Part shown: positions 26,772 to 35,621 of the stretch, piece by piece
Position numbering within the stretch: position 1 is the first letter of the stretch
Layout of the letters: each line of letters begins with the position of its first letter
DNA from: Rhodocyclaceae bacterium
Lineage (GTDB): Bacteria; Pseudomonadota; Gammaproteobacteria; Burkholderiales; Rhodocyclaceae
Length of the DNA: 64,000 nucleotides
Assembly (NCBI GenBank): GCA_016721505.1
Contig: JADKHX010000021.1
Coordinates: forward strand, 1-64,000
Reading direction: 5' to 3'
Notes under the pieces: model-generated
Databases searched by the model: none
The model's input: the letters and a program-made list of their open reading frames with translations, nothing else
Told to the model about the DNA's origin: nothing
Translations under genes and position numbers: made by a program

Positions 26772-28295
26772 ATGACTGAAAACACCACGACGCCATCCGA
26801 CGCGACTGTCGAAACAGCCAAATCTGAAAATCATCTGATCGCCGAACGACGGGAAAAACTCAAGGCTTGGCGCGCGACCGGCAAGGCGTTTCCGAATGAT
26901 TTTTCGCGCGAGAACTTGGCCAATCGGCTGGATGAACTCTATTCCGAGAAGACTCGCGATGAATTGGAAACCGCAAGGATCGCCGTCAAGGTCGCTGGTC
27001 GAATTGTGCTTAAACGCGTGATGGGAAAAGCCAGCTTCGCGACTATTCAAGATGTCTCGGGTCGCTTGCAAGTCTTCGTCAGTAACGATGTCACTGGTGA
27101 AGAACTACACAGCGAATTCAAACACTGGGATATTGGCGATATCGTCGGCTGTGAAGGTGTCTTGTTCAAAACCAAAACCAATGAGCTGACAGTGCAATGT
27201 AAACAAATTCGTTTGTTGACTAAATCGCTGCGCCCTTTGCCGGAAAAGTTTCATGGTTTGAGCGACGTCGAACAAAAGTATCGTCAGCGTTACCTCGATT
27301 TGATTACCAACGAGCAGACGCGACACACTTTCGTTGCGCGTAGCCGAATGCTGCAATCGATACGCAATTACATGATTGCCCACGGCTTCCTCGAAGTCGA
27401 AACACCGATGATGCATCCCATTCCTGGTGGCGCGGCGGCCAAGCCGTTCAAAACGCATCACAACGCGCTCGATATGGAATTATTCTTGCGCATCGCGCCT
27501 GAACTGTATTTGAAGCGCTTGGTCGTCGGTGGCTTTGAAAAGGTGTTCGAGGTGAATCGTAATTTTCGCAATGAAGGATTGTCGCCACGACACAATCCCG
27601 AGTTCACCATGATGGAGTTTTACGAAGCCTATACCGAATACCGCAAACTGATGGACTTCACCGAAGGTTTGCTGCGGCATAGTGCACGAGAAGCGTTAGG
27701 CACCGAAATTTTTGAATATCAAGGCCGTACGCTGGATTTATCGCAAGCTTTTGCGCGATTAACTATTGTTGGTGCAATTCACAAATACAACCCTGGATTT
27801 TCGTTTGAGCAATTGAATGATGTCGATTGGCTCAAAGCCAAGCTCGCGGCTTATAAATTCGATATCAAACCGCACATGGGCATCGGCAGTCTGCAACTTG
27901 CGCTGTTCGACGAAACCACCGAAGCCCAGTTGTGGGAACCAACTTTCATCATCGATTATCCGGCCGAAGTTTCGCCCTTGGCGCGACGCAATGATTCGAA
28001 TCCAGAGATTACCGAGCGCTTTGAATTGTTCATTGTGGGTCGTGAGATCGCCAATGGCTTTTCTGAGTTGAACGATGCAGAAGATCAAGCCGCACGATTC
28101 CTTGAGCAAGCTAAAGCCAAGGATGCAGGCGACGAAGAAGCCATGTATTTCGATGCTGATTTTGTACGCGCACTCGAATACGGCATGCCGCCCACTGGTG
28201 GCTGCGGCATCGGGATTGATCGCTTGGTTATGTTGCTCACCGACTCGGCATCGATACGCGACGTGATCTTATTTCCGCAAATGCGGGCGGAGTGA
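26772..28295 (+). CDS. lysS: Lysyl-tRNA synthetase, class II
   Basis: A 507-residue enzyme that charges tRNA-Lys. The N-terminal anticodon-binding OB domain (VAGRIVLKRVMGKASFATIQD) is followed by the class II core: motif 1 GFLEVETPMMHPIPGGA, motif 2 FEVNRNFRNEGLSPRHNPEFTMMEFYEAY, and motif 3 GGCGIGIDRLVM. The ATG at 26772 gives the usual length; an upstream in-frame codon lacks a ribosome site. The prfB-lysS pair is a conserved arrangement. Confidence 0.97.
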   Translation: MTENTTTPSDATVETAKSENHLIAERREKLKAWRATGKAFPNDFSRENLANRLDELYSEKTRDELETARIAVKVAGRIVLKRVMGKASFATIQDVSGRLQVFVSNDVTGEELHSEFKHWDIGDIVGCEGVLFKTKTNELTVQCKQIRLLTKSLRPLPEKFHGLSDVEQKYRQRYLDLITNEQTRHTFVARSRMLQSIRNYMIAHGFLEVETPMMHPIPGGAAAKPFKTHHNALDMELFLRIAPELYLKRLVVGGFEKVFEVNRNFRNEGLSPRHNPEFTMMEFYEAYTEYRKLMDFTEGLLRHSAREALGTEIFEYQGRTLDLSQAFARLTIVGAIHKYNPGFSFEQLNDVDWLKAKLAAYKFDIKPHMGIGSLQLALFDETTEAQLWEPTFIIDYPAEVSPLARRNDSNPEITERFELFIVGREIANGFSELNDAEDQAARFLEQAKAKDAGDEEAMYFDADFVRALEYGMPPTGGCGIGIDRLVMLLTDSASIRDVILFPQMRAE

Positions 28296-28315
28296 ATCGA
28301 TAGCTTCACCGAGTA

Positions 28316-28341
28316 ACAGCGTGTTGTCAGCACCAACTGGC
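28316..28341 (-). repeat. Dispersed repeat, short form (copy 6)
   Basis: ACAGCGTGTTGTCAGCACCAACTGGC. It lies between lysS and mnmC2 and contains the likely GTG start codon and first codons of the latter. Confidence 0.8.
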
Positions 28342-29517
28342 AAGATAAATAAGGCCAAACACGCCATTGTGATTGGCGCTGGTTTGGCCGGCTCCAACAT
28401 CGCTGAACGCCTTGCTGCGCGGGGTTGGCTGGTCGATATTATCGAGGCCGGAAACAGCGTGGCGAGCGGCGCATCGGGCAATCCAGCTGGCATCGTGTTA
28501 CCGCAGATCGCCAAGGATGATGCGCTGCCGGCGCGCTTCTCGCGGCTTTGTTATGACTATTTGTTGCAGCGCCTAAGGCAGCTGCCGGCTTGTGATTGGC
28601 ATCAATGCGGTGTGTTGCAAATTGCGCGTGATGGTGCGCATGAATTACAACAAGCCGCAGCAATTGAAGCGCTGCAATTGCCTGCCGAGTTTGTCGAATT
28701 TGTGCCACGGTTGCGGGCGCAAGAAATCGCCGGTCAAACATTGGCGCACGGCGCGTGGTGGTTTTCGCAAGGCGGCTGGTTAATGCCTGGTTCTCTTTGC
28801 TCAGCCCTGCTCGCTTTGCGCGACTCGCATATCAAATGCCACTTCAACACCAAGATTTCACACCTGAGTTACGGCAATAATTTGTGGCATGCCTACTCTG
28901 CAGATAGCGAACTTGTCGCCGCCGCACCGCATATCGTACTGGCCAACGCATTTGCAGCGAATGAGCTCCTCGAACACCCATTACCGCTCAAAATCATACG
29001 CGGTCAAATCAGCTGCGCGCCCGCGACAACGCTACCAAAAATTGATTCGGTGCTCTGTCGAACGGGCTATCTAACGCCAGCACACAACGGCCGCGTGAGC
29101 TTCGGTGCCAGTTTTACTAATGATGATTCGGATCTCTCAATTCGAACTAACGAACACGCCGAGAATTTGCAACGCTTGCACGAAGTTTTGCCGCAATTTG
29201 ATATCAGCAAAGTGAATATTGGCCAACTCACAGGCCGGGCGGCGTTACGCACAGTCACGCCGGATCGCATGCCAATAGTTGGGGCAGTGCCCGCCGATAT
29301 TGCAACCCCGCCGCGCGTTGTTACGCTCGCCAATCTTGATCGCGTGCCAGGATTGCATGCCTTGCTTGGTCTATCCGCACGCGGCATCGTCTGGGCGCCG
29401 TTGGCAGCAGAACATCTGGCGTGCGCAATGAATCAGGAGCTGTCGCCATTGCCGCAAAACATTGGCAATGCAATTGACGCTGGGCGATTTGTTTTGCGGG
29501 CGTTACGTCAGCACTAG
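28321..29517 (+). CDS. mnmC: Stand-alone MnmC2-like FAD-dependent tRNA-modification oxidoreductase
   Basis: About 398 residues matching the C-terminal half of MnmC, which removes the carboxymethyl group from cmnm5(s2)U34 in tRNA. HAIVIGAGLAGSNIAERLA binds FAD near residue 16, WWFSQGGWLMPGSLC resembles the MnmC substrate-domain motif, and GRAALRTVTPDRMPIVG is typical of the C-terminus. The methyltransferase half (MnmD) is absent here. The start is GTG at 28321 or TTG at 28324, both inside a dispersed repeat, so the first eight codons (SAPTGK) derive from it. A glycine-oxidase-like DAO protein is the alternative reading. Confidence 0.78.
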   Translation: MLSAPTGKINKAKHAIVIGAGLAGSNIAERLAARGWLVDIIEAGNSVASGASGNPAGIVLPQIAKDDALPARFSRLCYDYLLQRLRQLPACDWHQCGVLQIARDGAHELQQAAAIEALQLPAEFVEFVPRLRAQEIAGQTLAHGAWWFSQGGWLMPGSLCSALLALRDSHIKCHFNTKISHLSYGNNLWHAYSADSELVAAAPHIVLANAFAANELLEHPLPLKIIRGQISCAPATTLPKIDSVLCRTGYLTPAHNGRVSFGASFTNDDSDLSIRTNEHAENLQRLHEVLPQFDISKVNIGQLTGRAALRTVTPDRMPIVGAVPADIATPPRVVTLANLDRVPGLHALLGLSARGIVWAPLAAEHLACAMNQELSPLPQNIGNAIDAGRFVLRALRQH

Positions 29518-29519
29518 AT

Positions 29520-29537
29520 GACTGACCAAAGTCAGTC
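29520..29537. terminator. Perfect hairpin between convergent genes
   Basis: GACTGAC CAAA GTCAGTC forms a seven-pair stem with a tetraloop that exactly fills the gap between the mnmC2 stop and the M48-like stop. It lacks a T-tract, so it is a weak or factor-assisted terminator at best. Confidence 0.5.
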
Positions 29538-30722
29538 TCAGTACAAAACCGGCATTCCCTTGATCATATGAGCTGGCAGTGCACTTTGCGCTGGTGGTTG
29601 TGTTGGTTTGGTTTCCGGTATCAATTTTTCTATTACTCGTGCATCGGGTAGTCCTGATATCTTGCTCCCCGAACCATTTTGCGTTGGTGCCGAATAACTT
29701 GGGATCACACTGAACACAGTTGCCTCACTCATTGCGGCGATGATTTGCCGGGGCGGCACAGTTGCCGCAATCACAGTTGGAGCGGCGGCAGGAACAGGCG
29801 CGACAAATGCGATTGGCAAAGGCGTTGGTTCAATAACCTTTGCCAGCATCGACTGCTTGGCGTTTATATATGTTTCAGGCATTGGTCCAGCGGTCATTTT
29901 CGCAACCCTTGCCACCGAACCACGAAGTTCAAGTACCCATGCTTCTTCGAGTGGAAATTCCGTTACACGCGTTTGCAAGCTGGCGACGACCTCTTTTGCG
30001 TCGTAACCGCTGAGTACTAATATCTCCATACCCATTTCTTCGGCTTCACGTAATTGGCCAGGTCGCAGATTTGCACGTAAAGCTTGGTTGCCGGCCATTG
30101 ATGCGGCGGAGCCGGCCAATGTTGATGCTGCCGGACTGGTCGATGCCACCGCGGCCGCGCCGCGTGCAAAATTGAATACCGGCATAACCAGTTGCACAAC
30201 GATGGAAATGGCAATGCTGGTAAGCATGTTGGATTCGTAGTGGCCAGCAACCACGTGCGCCATTTCACGCGCCATGATGAACGCCAGTGATGCATCGTCA
30301 AAGCCAAGACGCTCAACACCGCGCAATATAACGATGGTTCCGGCACCGCTGGATTTCGCACCGGCATCGTATTTGTCGGCAACGACGAATTCAAATTTCT
30401 CAAAGCGCTTGGAGAGTTCTGGGTATTTGGCAAAAGTCGCTTGCGACAGGCGCTCGCCTATCTCTTGCACGCGCTGTTCAAAATGGTAGGTCGAATCACA
30501 GTCATTGTCGCCGCAATCGCGTCCATTCGCGACGAGCAACAAACTCATGTGCATGTCGAGTTCTGAGTGGACGGCGCTGGCTGATGACAAATATCCACCG
30601 GCAAGCTTTTCGCGCGGATCGCTTTTTCCATCAATGCCATTGGTCGCGCAACCGCTGGTTGCGACACCAAGTAAAACACCGGCAATAACGGGCAAAGGAG
30701 AAGCCCACACGCGATGCGCCAT
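29538..30722 (-). CDS. M48-family-like lipoprotein with altered zinc motif
   Basis: A 394-residue envelope protein. The N-terminus has a hydrophobic signal ending VATSGCATNG, a probable lipobox with Cys25. The M48-type core reads AREMAHVVAGHYE (152-156 is REMAH) where active proteases have HExxH, so the first zinc His is replaced by Arg. A later REAEEMGMEIL resembles the third-ligand Glu motif. The C-terminal 130 residues are Pro/Ala-rich. It may be a catalytically dead relative with a structural or chaperone role. Divergent from ettA. Confidence 0.72.
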   Translation of the reverse strand: MAHRVWASPLPVIAGVLLGVATSGCATNGIDGKSDPREKLAGGYLSSASAVHSELDMHMSLLLVANGRDCGDNDCDSTYHFEQRVQEIGERLSQATFAKYPELSKRFEKFEFVVADKYDAGAKSSGAGTIVILRGVERLGFDDASLAFIMAREMAHVVAGHYESNMLTSIAISIVVQLVMPVFNFARGAAAVASTSPAASTLAGSAASMAGNQALRANLRPGQLREAEEMGMEILVLSGYDAKEVVASLQTRVTEFPLEEAWVLELRGSVARVAKMTAGPMPETYINAKQSMLAKVIEPTPLPIAFVAPVPAAAPTVIAATVPPRQIIAAMSEATVFSVIPSYSAPTQNGSGSKISGLPDARVIEKLIPETKPTQPPAQSALPAHMIKGMPVLY

Positions 30723-30856
30723 CCGAACTCCAATAAGTAATCAGTACCTCAGTTCGCGCCAATTTGACGTCGCTGTCAAGGTGCAGTGCACAATATTCCG
30801 CCTGAACCTCGCTCGCGTCAAGTAAACTCCGGCTTTTATTTGACTAGGCAAACGCA

Positions 30857-32521
30857 ATGGCTCAGTACGTAATGTCGATGCTCAAGGTGAGCAAAATCGT
30901 CCCACCGAAGCGGCAAATCATTAAGGACATTTCGCTCTCGTTTTTCCCCGGTGCAAAAATCGGCTTGCTCGGCCTAAACGGCTCGGGAAAATCGACTGTG
31001 TTGCGCATCATGGCCAACGAGGACAAAGATTACAACGGTGAAGTCCAGCATTTGCCCGGAATTCGGATCGGCTATTTACCGCAGGAACCGCAACTCGACG
31101 CCAGCAAAAACGTGCGTGAAGAAGTCGAATCTGGCATGGGTGAAGTAATGGAAGCACAAGCCAAACTTGAAGCGGTTTATGCCGCTTACGCCGAGGAAGA
31201 TGCAGATTTTGACAAGCTCGCCGAAGAACAAGCGCGACTCGAAGCCATCATCGCTACAAGTGGCAGCGACACCGAACATCAGTTAGAAATCGCCGCCGAT
31301 GCGCTGCGCTTGCCGCCGTGGGATGCGTCGATCAAGACACTCTCGGGAGGAGAAAAGCGGCGTGTCGCACTGTGCAAATTGCTATTGTCCAAACCCGATA
31401 TGCTCCTGCTCGACGAGCCGACCAATCACTTGGATGCCGAGTCGGTGCAGTGGCTGGAACAATTCCTCACCCGCTTCCCCGGTACAGTGGTCGCCGTCAC
31501 ACACGATCGATATTTCCTCGACAATGCTGCCGAATGGATTTTGGAACTTGACCGAGGTCATGGCATTCCGTGGAAGGGAAATTATTCGAGCTGGTTGGAG
31601 CAAAAGGAAGCGCGTCTGGAAACCGAGTCCAAGCAAGAAGACGCGCGCATGAAGGCGATGAAACAAGAACTCGCTTGGGTCCGATCCAATCCGAAAGCGC
31701 GCCAAGCCAAGAGCAAAGCACGCCTTTCGCGCTATGAAGAAATGTCGGATGTCGACTACCAAAAGCGCAACGAGACACAGGAGATTTTCATTCCGGTAGC
31801 CGAGCGTTTGGGCGGCAAAGTCATCGAATTTAATGGTGTGTCGAAAGCCTTTGGTGAGCGTTTGCTGATCGACAATTTGAGCTTCGCAATTCCACCCGGC
31901 GCGATAGTCGGCATCATCGGCCCCAATGGTGCAGGTAAGTCGACGCTGTTCAAAATGATTACCGGTACTGAGACACCCGATAGCGGCAATGTTGATATCG
32001 GCCCGACCGTCAAAATCGCGTATGTTGATCAAAGTCGCGATTGCCTTGATGGCACAAAAACCGTGTTCGACGAACTTGCCGGCGGCGCAGATATTCTGAC
32101 TATTGGCAAATTTGAAATGCCTAGCCGCGCCTACATCGGTCGGTTCAATTTCAAAGGCGGCGACCAACAAAAGCTGGTCGGCAATTTATCCGGCGGCGAA
32201 CGTGGTCGATTACATTTGGCCAAGACCCTGATGACCGGCGGAAATTTATTGCTGCTCGACGAACCCTCCAACGATCTTGACGTGGAAACCTTGCGCGCGC
32301 TCGAAGATGCACTACTTGAATTCGCCGGTTGCGCGATGATCATCAGCCATGATCGTTGGTTCCTTGATCGGATCTGCACCCACATTCTGGCTTGCGAAGG
32401 CGATTCGCAGTGGAGTTTTTATGCAGGTAATTACAACGAATACGAAGAAGACAAAAAGCGTCGTTTGGGTGAGGAAGGTGCGAAGCCAAAACGGATTCGC
32501 TATAAGCCCATCACGCGATAG
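30857..32521 (+). CDS. ettA: Energy-dependent translational throttle protein EttA (ABC-F)
   Basis: A 554-residue ribosome-associated ABC-F ATPase that gates the first elongation step according to cellular energy. The first ATPase has GLNGSGKST (about 38), LSGGEKRRVALC and LLLDEPTNHLD. The P-site tRNA-interaction motif region with WVRSNPKARQAKSKARLSRYEE separates it from the second ATPase with GPNGAGKST, LSGGERGRLHLAK and LLLDEPSNDLD. No membrane segments. A terminator follows directly after the stop. Confidence 0.97.
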   Translation: MAQYVMSMLKVSKIVPPKRQIIKDISLSFFPGAKIGLLGLNGSGKSTVLRIMANEDKDYNGEVQHLPGIRIGYLPQEPQLDASKNVREEVESGMGEVMEAQAKLEAVYAAYAEEDADFDKLAEEQARLEAIIATSGSDTEHQLEIAADALRLPPWDASIKTLSGGEKRRVALCKLLLSKPDMLLLDEPTNHLDAESVQWLEQFLTRFPGTVVAVTHDRYFLDNAAEWILELDRGHGIPWKGNYSSWLEQKEARLETESKQEDARMKAMKQELAWVRSNPKARQAKSKARLSRYEEMSDVDYQKRNETQEIFIPVAERLGGKVIEFNGVSKAFGERLLIDNLSFAIPPGAIVGIIGPNGAGKSTLFKMITGTETPDSGNVDIGPTVKIAYVDQSRDCLDGTKTVFDELAGGADILTIGKFEMPSRAYIGRFNFKGGDQQKLVGNLSGGERGRLHLAKTLMTGGNLLLLDEPSNDLDVETLRALEDALLEFAGCAMIISHDRWFLDRICTHILACEGDSQWSFYAGNYNEYEEDKKRRLGEEGAKPKRIRYKPITR

Positions 32522-32524
32522 TCT

Positions 32525-32546
32525 GCGTCACGACTGGCGCTTTTTT
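32525..32546 (+). terminator. Rho-independent terminator of ettA
   Basis: GCGTCA CGAC TGGCGC, a six-pair stem with one G-T pair, is followed by six T, four bases after the ettA stop. Confidence 0.75.
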
Positions 32547-32619
32547 GGTTAAGATTGGTGCTGGCCGCTGGTGGACTTAATATCAGTGTGTGTGTGAAGC
32601 GAAATCTAAGGAGAACATC

Positions 32620-32739
32620 ATGGCAAAAGGTCAATTACGCGGGAATAAGGAAACCAAAAAGCCCAAGAAAGAAAAAGCACCACCTGCACCTGCGGGTGGG
32701 TTCACGGTACCAGCTAAAGCCGACAAGACAAAAAAATAG
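32620..32739 (+). CDS. Small Lys/Pro/Ala-rich basic protein, 39 residues
   Basis: An ATG with AAGGAG eight bases upstream opens a 39-residue frame beginning MAKGQLRGNKETKKPKKEK and ending KADKTKK. It is strongly basic, with no hydrophobic segment. I recall similar short Lys-rich proteins beginning MAKGQLRSN in other betaproteobacteria, but no function is known to me. It is bounded by the ettA terminator upstream and its own terminator downstream, so it is an independent transcription unit. Confidence 0.8.
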   Translation: MAKGQLRGNKETKKPKKEKAPPAPAGGFTVPAKADKTKK

Positions 32740-32766
32740 GTAGCGCCTTGTTCGAGAAGCGGTAAG

Positions 32767-32791
32767 AAAAGTCGGCGCAAGCCGACTTTTT
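32767..32791. terminator. Rho-independent terminator of the small basic protein gene
   Basis: GTCGGC GCAA GCCGAC forms a stem flanked by AAAA on the left and TTTTT on the right, so it can act in both directions. Confidence 0.88.
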
Positions 32792-32878
32792 CGTGGACGC
32801 TGCCATCGGCTGTCATCCGATTGTGTTTTGGGTCGTTGAAGCACTATAGGAGCACTTTGCTCTAATGGAGACAGCCTC

Positions 32879-33163
32879 ATGAGAGACACGCTTGCCCACA
32901 TCGCCGCTACCATGAATTACGCGGGCTTTTCAAACCGAACCTTGCCACGAGACACGCCCAAACATGCGCAACGCTCGGGTTGGTTCCGGCGCGGCATGGG
33001 CGGCATGTATGTCTTCGTTACCACCTGCGTTGGTCGCGGTGAAGGGCTGCTGGCCGAGCTTTACGACGCTAATGGGCGTTGCCTGACTCGTAAGCGATGC
33101 GATGATGCTTTGCGTGCAGCGGATGCAGCGGAACAAATGTTGCTGTCCGGGCTGGCTTGTTGA
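32879..33163 (+). CDS. Hypothetical protein, 94 residues
   Basis: I do not recognise this protein. The ATG at 32879 follows GGAG by ten bases. The product is soluble, has five Cys and a Gly-rich GWFRRGMGGMYVFV segment, and ends in a helix-prone stretch (DDALRAADAAEQMLLSGLAC). It stands alone between a terminator and a repeat copy. Confidence 0.6.
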   Translation: MRDTLAHIAATMNYAGFSNRTLPRDTPKHAQRSGWFRRGMGGMYVFVTTCVGRGEGLLAELYDANGRCLTRKRCDDALRAADAAEQMLLSGLAC

Positions 33164-33253
33164 GGCGCTGGTTCTGGTGATTCGGGTCAGGTTGCGCTAT
33201 CCCGAGCGAAGCTTTTGCAAAATTGGCGTTTCATGAATCCAATGCACGGATTC

Positions 33254-33280
33254 GTTAGTTGGTGCTGGTGGTACGCTGTC
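33254..33280 (+). repeat. Dispersed repeat, short form (copy 7)
   Basis: GTTAGTTGGTGCTGGTGGTACGCTGTC in the 181-base gap before the molybdopterin oxidoreductase gene. Confidence 0.8.
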
Positions 33281-33344
33281 AAACCGGCCTCTCGTCCAAG
33301 CAATTACAATTGTCCGGTTACCACCCCAAAACGGACATCTCGCC

Positions 33345-35600
33345 ATGAGTTCAGCACTAGCCGCTTCAAATACCCGAGTCGCCCACCGGATATGTCCCCT
33401 CTGCGAAGCGTGTTGCGGGCTTGAACTCACAATAGAACACGAGAAAGTAATATCAGTACGCGGCCACGATGCCGATGTTTTTTCTGCCGGCTACATCTGC
33501 CCAAAAGGCGTGGCGATCAAAAATTTGCATGACGACCCGGATCGCTTGCGCACCCCGCTCATCAAGCGTGACGGCAAATTTGTCGCAGCGACTTGGGATG
33601 AAGCCTTTGAAGAGATTGACCGGCGTTTGCCGGCTGTGATTGCCGCTGGTGGCGGTGATTCGGTGGCGATGACGCTAGGTAACCCGGCGGCGCATAAGAT
33701 TGGTTTGCTACTTTACGGCGGACGCATCGCCAAGGCGCTCAAGACGCGCAACGTCTATTCAGCATCAACGCTAGATCAGATGCCCAAGCAACTCTCTGCT
33801 GGTCTGATGTTCGGCGCGTGGCTCTCGATTCCAGTGCCCGATATCGAGCGCTGTGACTTATTGATCGTCCTCGGTGCCAATCCAGTGGCATCTAACGGCA
33901 GCTTATGGACTGTTCCGGATTTTCGCGGCAAAGCTAAAGCGCTTAAAGCGCGCGGTGGGCGCATGGTTGTGATTGATCCGCGCCGCACAGAAACAGCTGA
34001 GTTGGCGGATGCCCACCATTTCATCCGTCCGGCCGGCGATGTGTTTTTGTTGCTCGGCATGGTGCATACCTTGTACGAGGAAAGGCTAGTGACGCTCGGA
34101 CATGTGAGTGAGCATCTCGCTGGTTTGAGCGAACTTGAAGCCGCGATCAACATTCCACAATTCTCCGCCGAGTCGGTGTCTGAACGCTGCGGCATCGCGG
34201 CTGCAACAATCCGCCAACTCGCCCGCGACATGGCTGTCACGCCGCGTGCTGCACTGTATTCGCGCATCGGAACCTGCACTCAGGAATTTGGCACACTGGG
34301 CAGTTGGCTGGTTGATGTGGTCAACACCTTGACCGGACATTTGGATAGTGCCGGCGGCGTTATGTTCTCCAAATCGGCTGCTTTCGCTGCCAACACGCAA
34401 GGCGGCAAGCCGGGTAGCGCCGGAGTCGGTAAAGGCATCACCACCGGCCGTCACGCAAGCCGCGTCTCCGGCGCGCCGGAAGTCTATGGCGAACTGCCGA
34501 TCGGCTGCCTGGCCGAAGAAATTCAAACGCCGGGCGCTGGCCAAGTGCGTGGCCTGATAACCGTTGCAAGCAATCCTGTGCTCTCCGCGCCCAATGGCCC
34601 GCGCTTGGCCGAGGCTTTCGAACAACTTGACTTCATGGTCAGCGTCGATATTTATTTAAACGAGACAACGCGCCACGCTGATGTCATCCTGCCTGGTCGC
34701 TCGCCGCTCGAAGATGCGCATTACGACGTGGCCTTCCCGCAGTTTTCCTTTCGCAATCACTCTCGCTATAGCGCGCCGGTGTTTGCACCGACGCCTGGGC
34801 AACCTGCCGAGTGGGAAATATTGTTACGGCTCGAAGCAATTATTGCGGGGCGCGGCGCTAAAGTCGATTTGGAAGCGTTTGAAGACGAACGCTTTGCTGC
34901 CGATTTGGAACGCCAGATTGGCTCCAACGCGGATGCTGTCCAGTTGGTGCTAGCGGGACGCCGTGGTCCCGACCGTTTGATTGATTTGGCGCTTCGTGGT
35001 GGTCCCTATGGCGACAAGTTCGGCCGCAACCCCGATGGAATTTCGCTGACCAAAGTACAAGCTGCCGCTGATGGCATCGATCTCGGTGAATTGAAGCCGC
35101 GGATACCGGAAATGTTGCGCACGCCGTCCGGCAAGGTCGAGCTCGCGCCGCCCGTATTGATTGCCGACGTCGCGCGCGCTGCTAACGCACTGGCGGAACC
35201 AGCGCCAGATTTGGTCATCATCGGTCGACGCCAGATTCGCTCAAACAATAGCTGGATGCACAATTTGCCGATACTGAGCAAAGGTCCGTTCCGTTGCACC
35301 GCCCTCGTCCATCCGGCTGATGCGGCAAAGCGAGGCATCGTTGATGGCGGGCAAGCGCGCATTTCTGCCAATTCACGCAGCATTGAAGTACAGGTCGAGA
35401 TCAGTGATGAAATGATGCCCGGCGTGGTCAGTCTGCCACACGGTTGGGGACATGATTTGCCCGGCACCGGACAACGGATAGCCTCGCAACGTCCTGGTGC
35501 CAACCTAAATGCACTGTTTGACGAGAACTGGCGTGATCCGCTCTCCGGCAACTCGGTGCTCTCCGGCGTGCCGATTGAAATGACAGCAATAAGTTTGTGA
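33345..35600 (+). CDS. Molybdopterin-dependent oxidoreductase, single-subunit type
   Basis: A 751-residue enzyme of the DMSO-reductase superfamily. ICPLCEACCG with Cys17, 20 and 24, and Cys52 in GYICPKG, form an N-terminal [4Fe-4S] site. VLGANPVASNGS, VIDPRRTETAELAD and VASNPVLSAPNG line the cofactor domains, and the last 120 residues form the typical C-terminal molybdopterin-binding cap (SNNSWMHNLP, LPHGWGHDL). No Tat or Sec signal is visible, so it is probably cytoplasmic. No electron-transfer subunits adjoin it. It is followed 21 bases later by a hybrid kinase gene. Confidence 0.88.
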   Translation: MSSALAASNTRVAHRICPLCEACCGLELTIEHEKVISVRGHDADVFSAGYICPKGVAIKNLHDDPDRLRTPLIKRDGKFVAATWDEAFEEIDRRLPAVIAAGGGDSVAMTLGNPAAHKIGLLLYGGRIAKALKTRNVYSASTLDQMPKQLSAGLMFGAWLSIPVPDIERCDLLIVLGANPVASNGSLWTVPDFRGKAKALKARGGRMVVIDPRRTETAELADAHHFIRPAGDVFLLLGMVHTLYEERLVTLGHVSEHLAGLSELEAAINIPQFSAESVSERCGIAAATIRQLARDMAVTPRAALYSRIGTCTQEFGTLGSWLVDVVNTLTGHLDSAGGVMFSKSAAFAANTQGGKPGSAGVGKGITTGRHASRVSGAPEVYGELPIGCLAEEIQTPGAGQVRGLITVASNPVLSAPNGPRLAEAFEQLDFMVSVDIYLNETTRHADVILPGRSPLEDAHYDVAFPQFSFRNHSRYSAPVFAPTPGQPAEWEILLRLEAIIAGRGAKVDLEAFEDERFAADLERQIGSNADAVQLVLAGRRGPDRLIDLALRGGPYGDKFGRNPDGISLTKVQAAADGIDLGELKPRIPEMLRTPSGKVELAPPVLIADVARAANALAEPAPDLVIIGRRQIRSNNSWMHNLPILSKGPFRCTALVHPADAAKRGIVDGGQARISANSRSIEVQVEISDEMMPGVVSLPHGWGHDLPGTGQRIASQRPGANLNALFDENWRDPLSGNSVLSGVPIEMTAISL

Positions 35601-35621
35601 CAAAGGACGGACTTCTTGGGC

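Noticed and set aside
31382..32170. A 262-codon open frame on the minus strand
   Set aside because: It is fully antisense to ettA, whose motifs are unambiguous, and has no ribosome site.
32551..32575. TTGGTGCTGGCCGCTGGTGG as a repeat copy
   Set aside because: Only about nine bases match the consensus and there is no right-end block.
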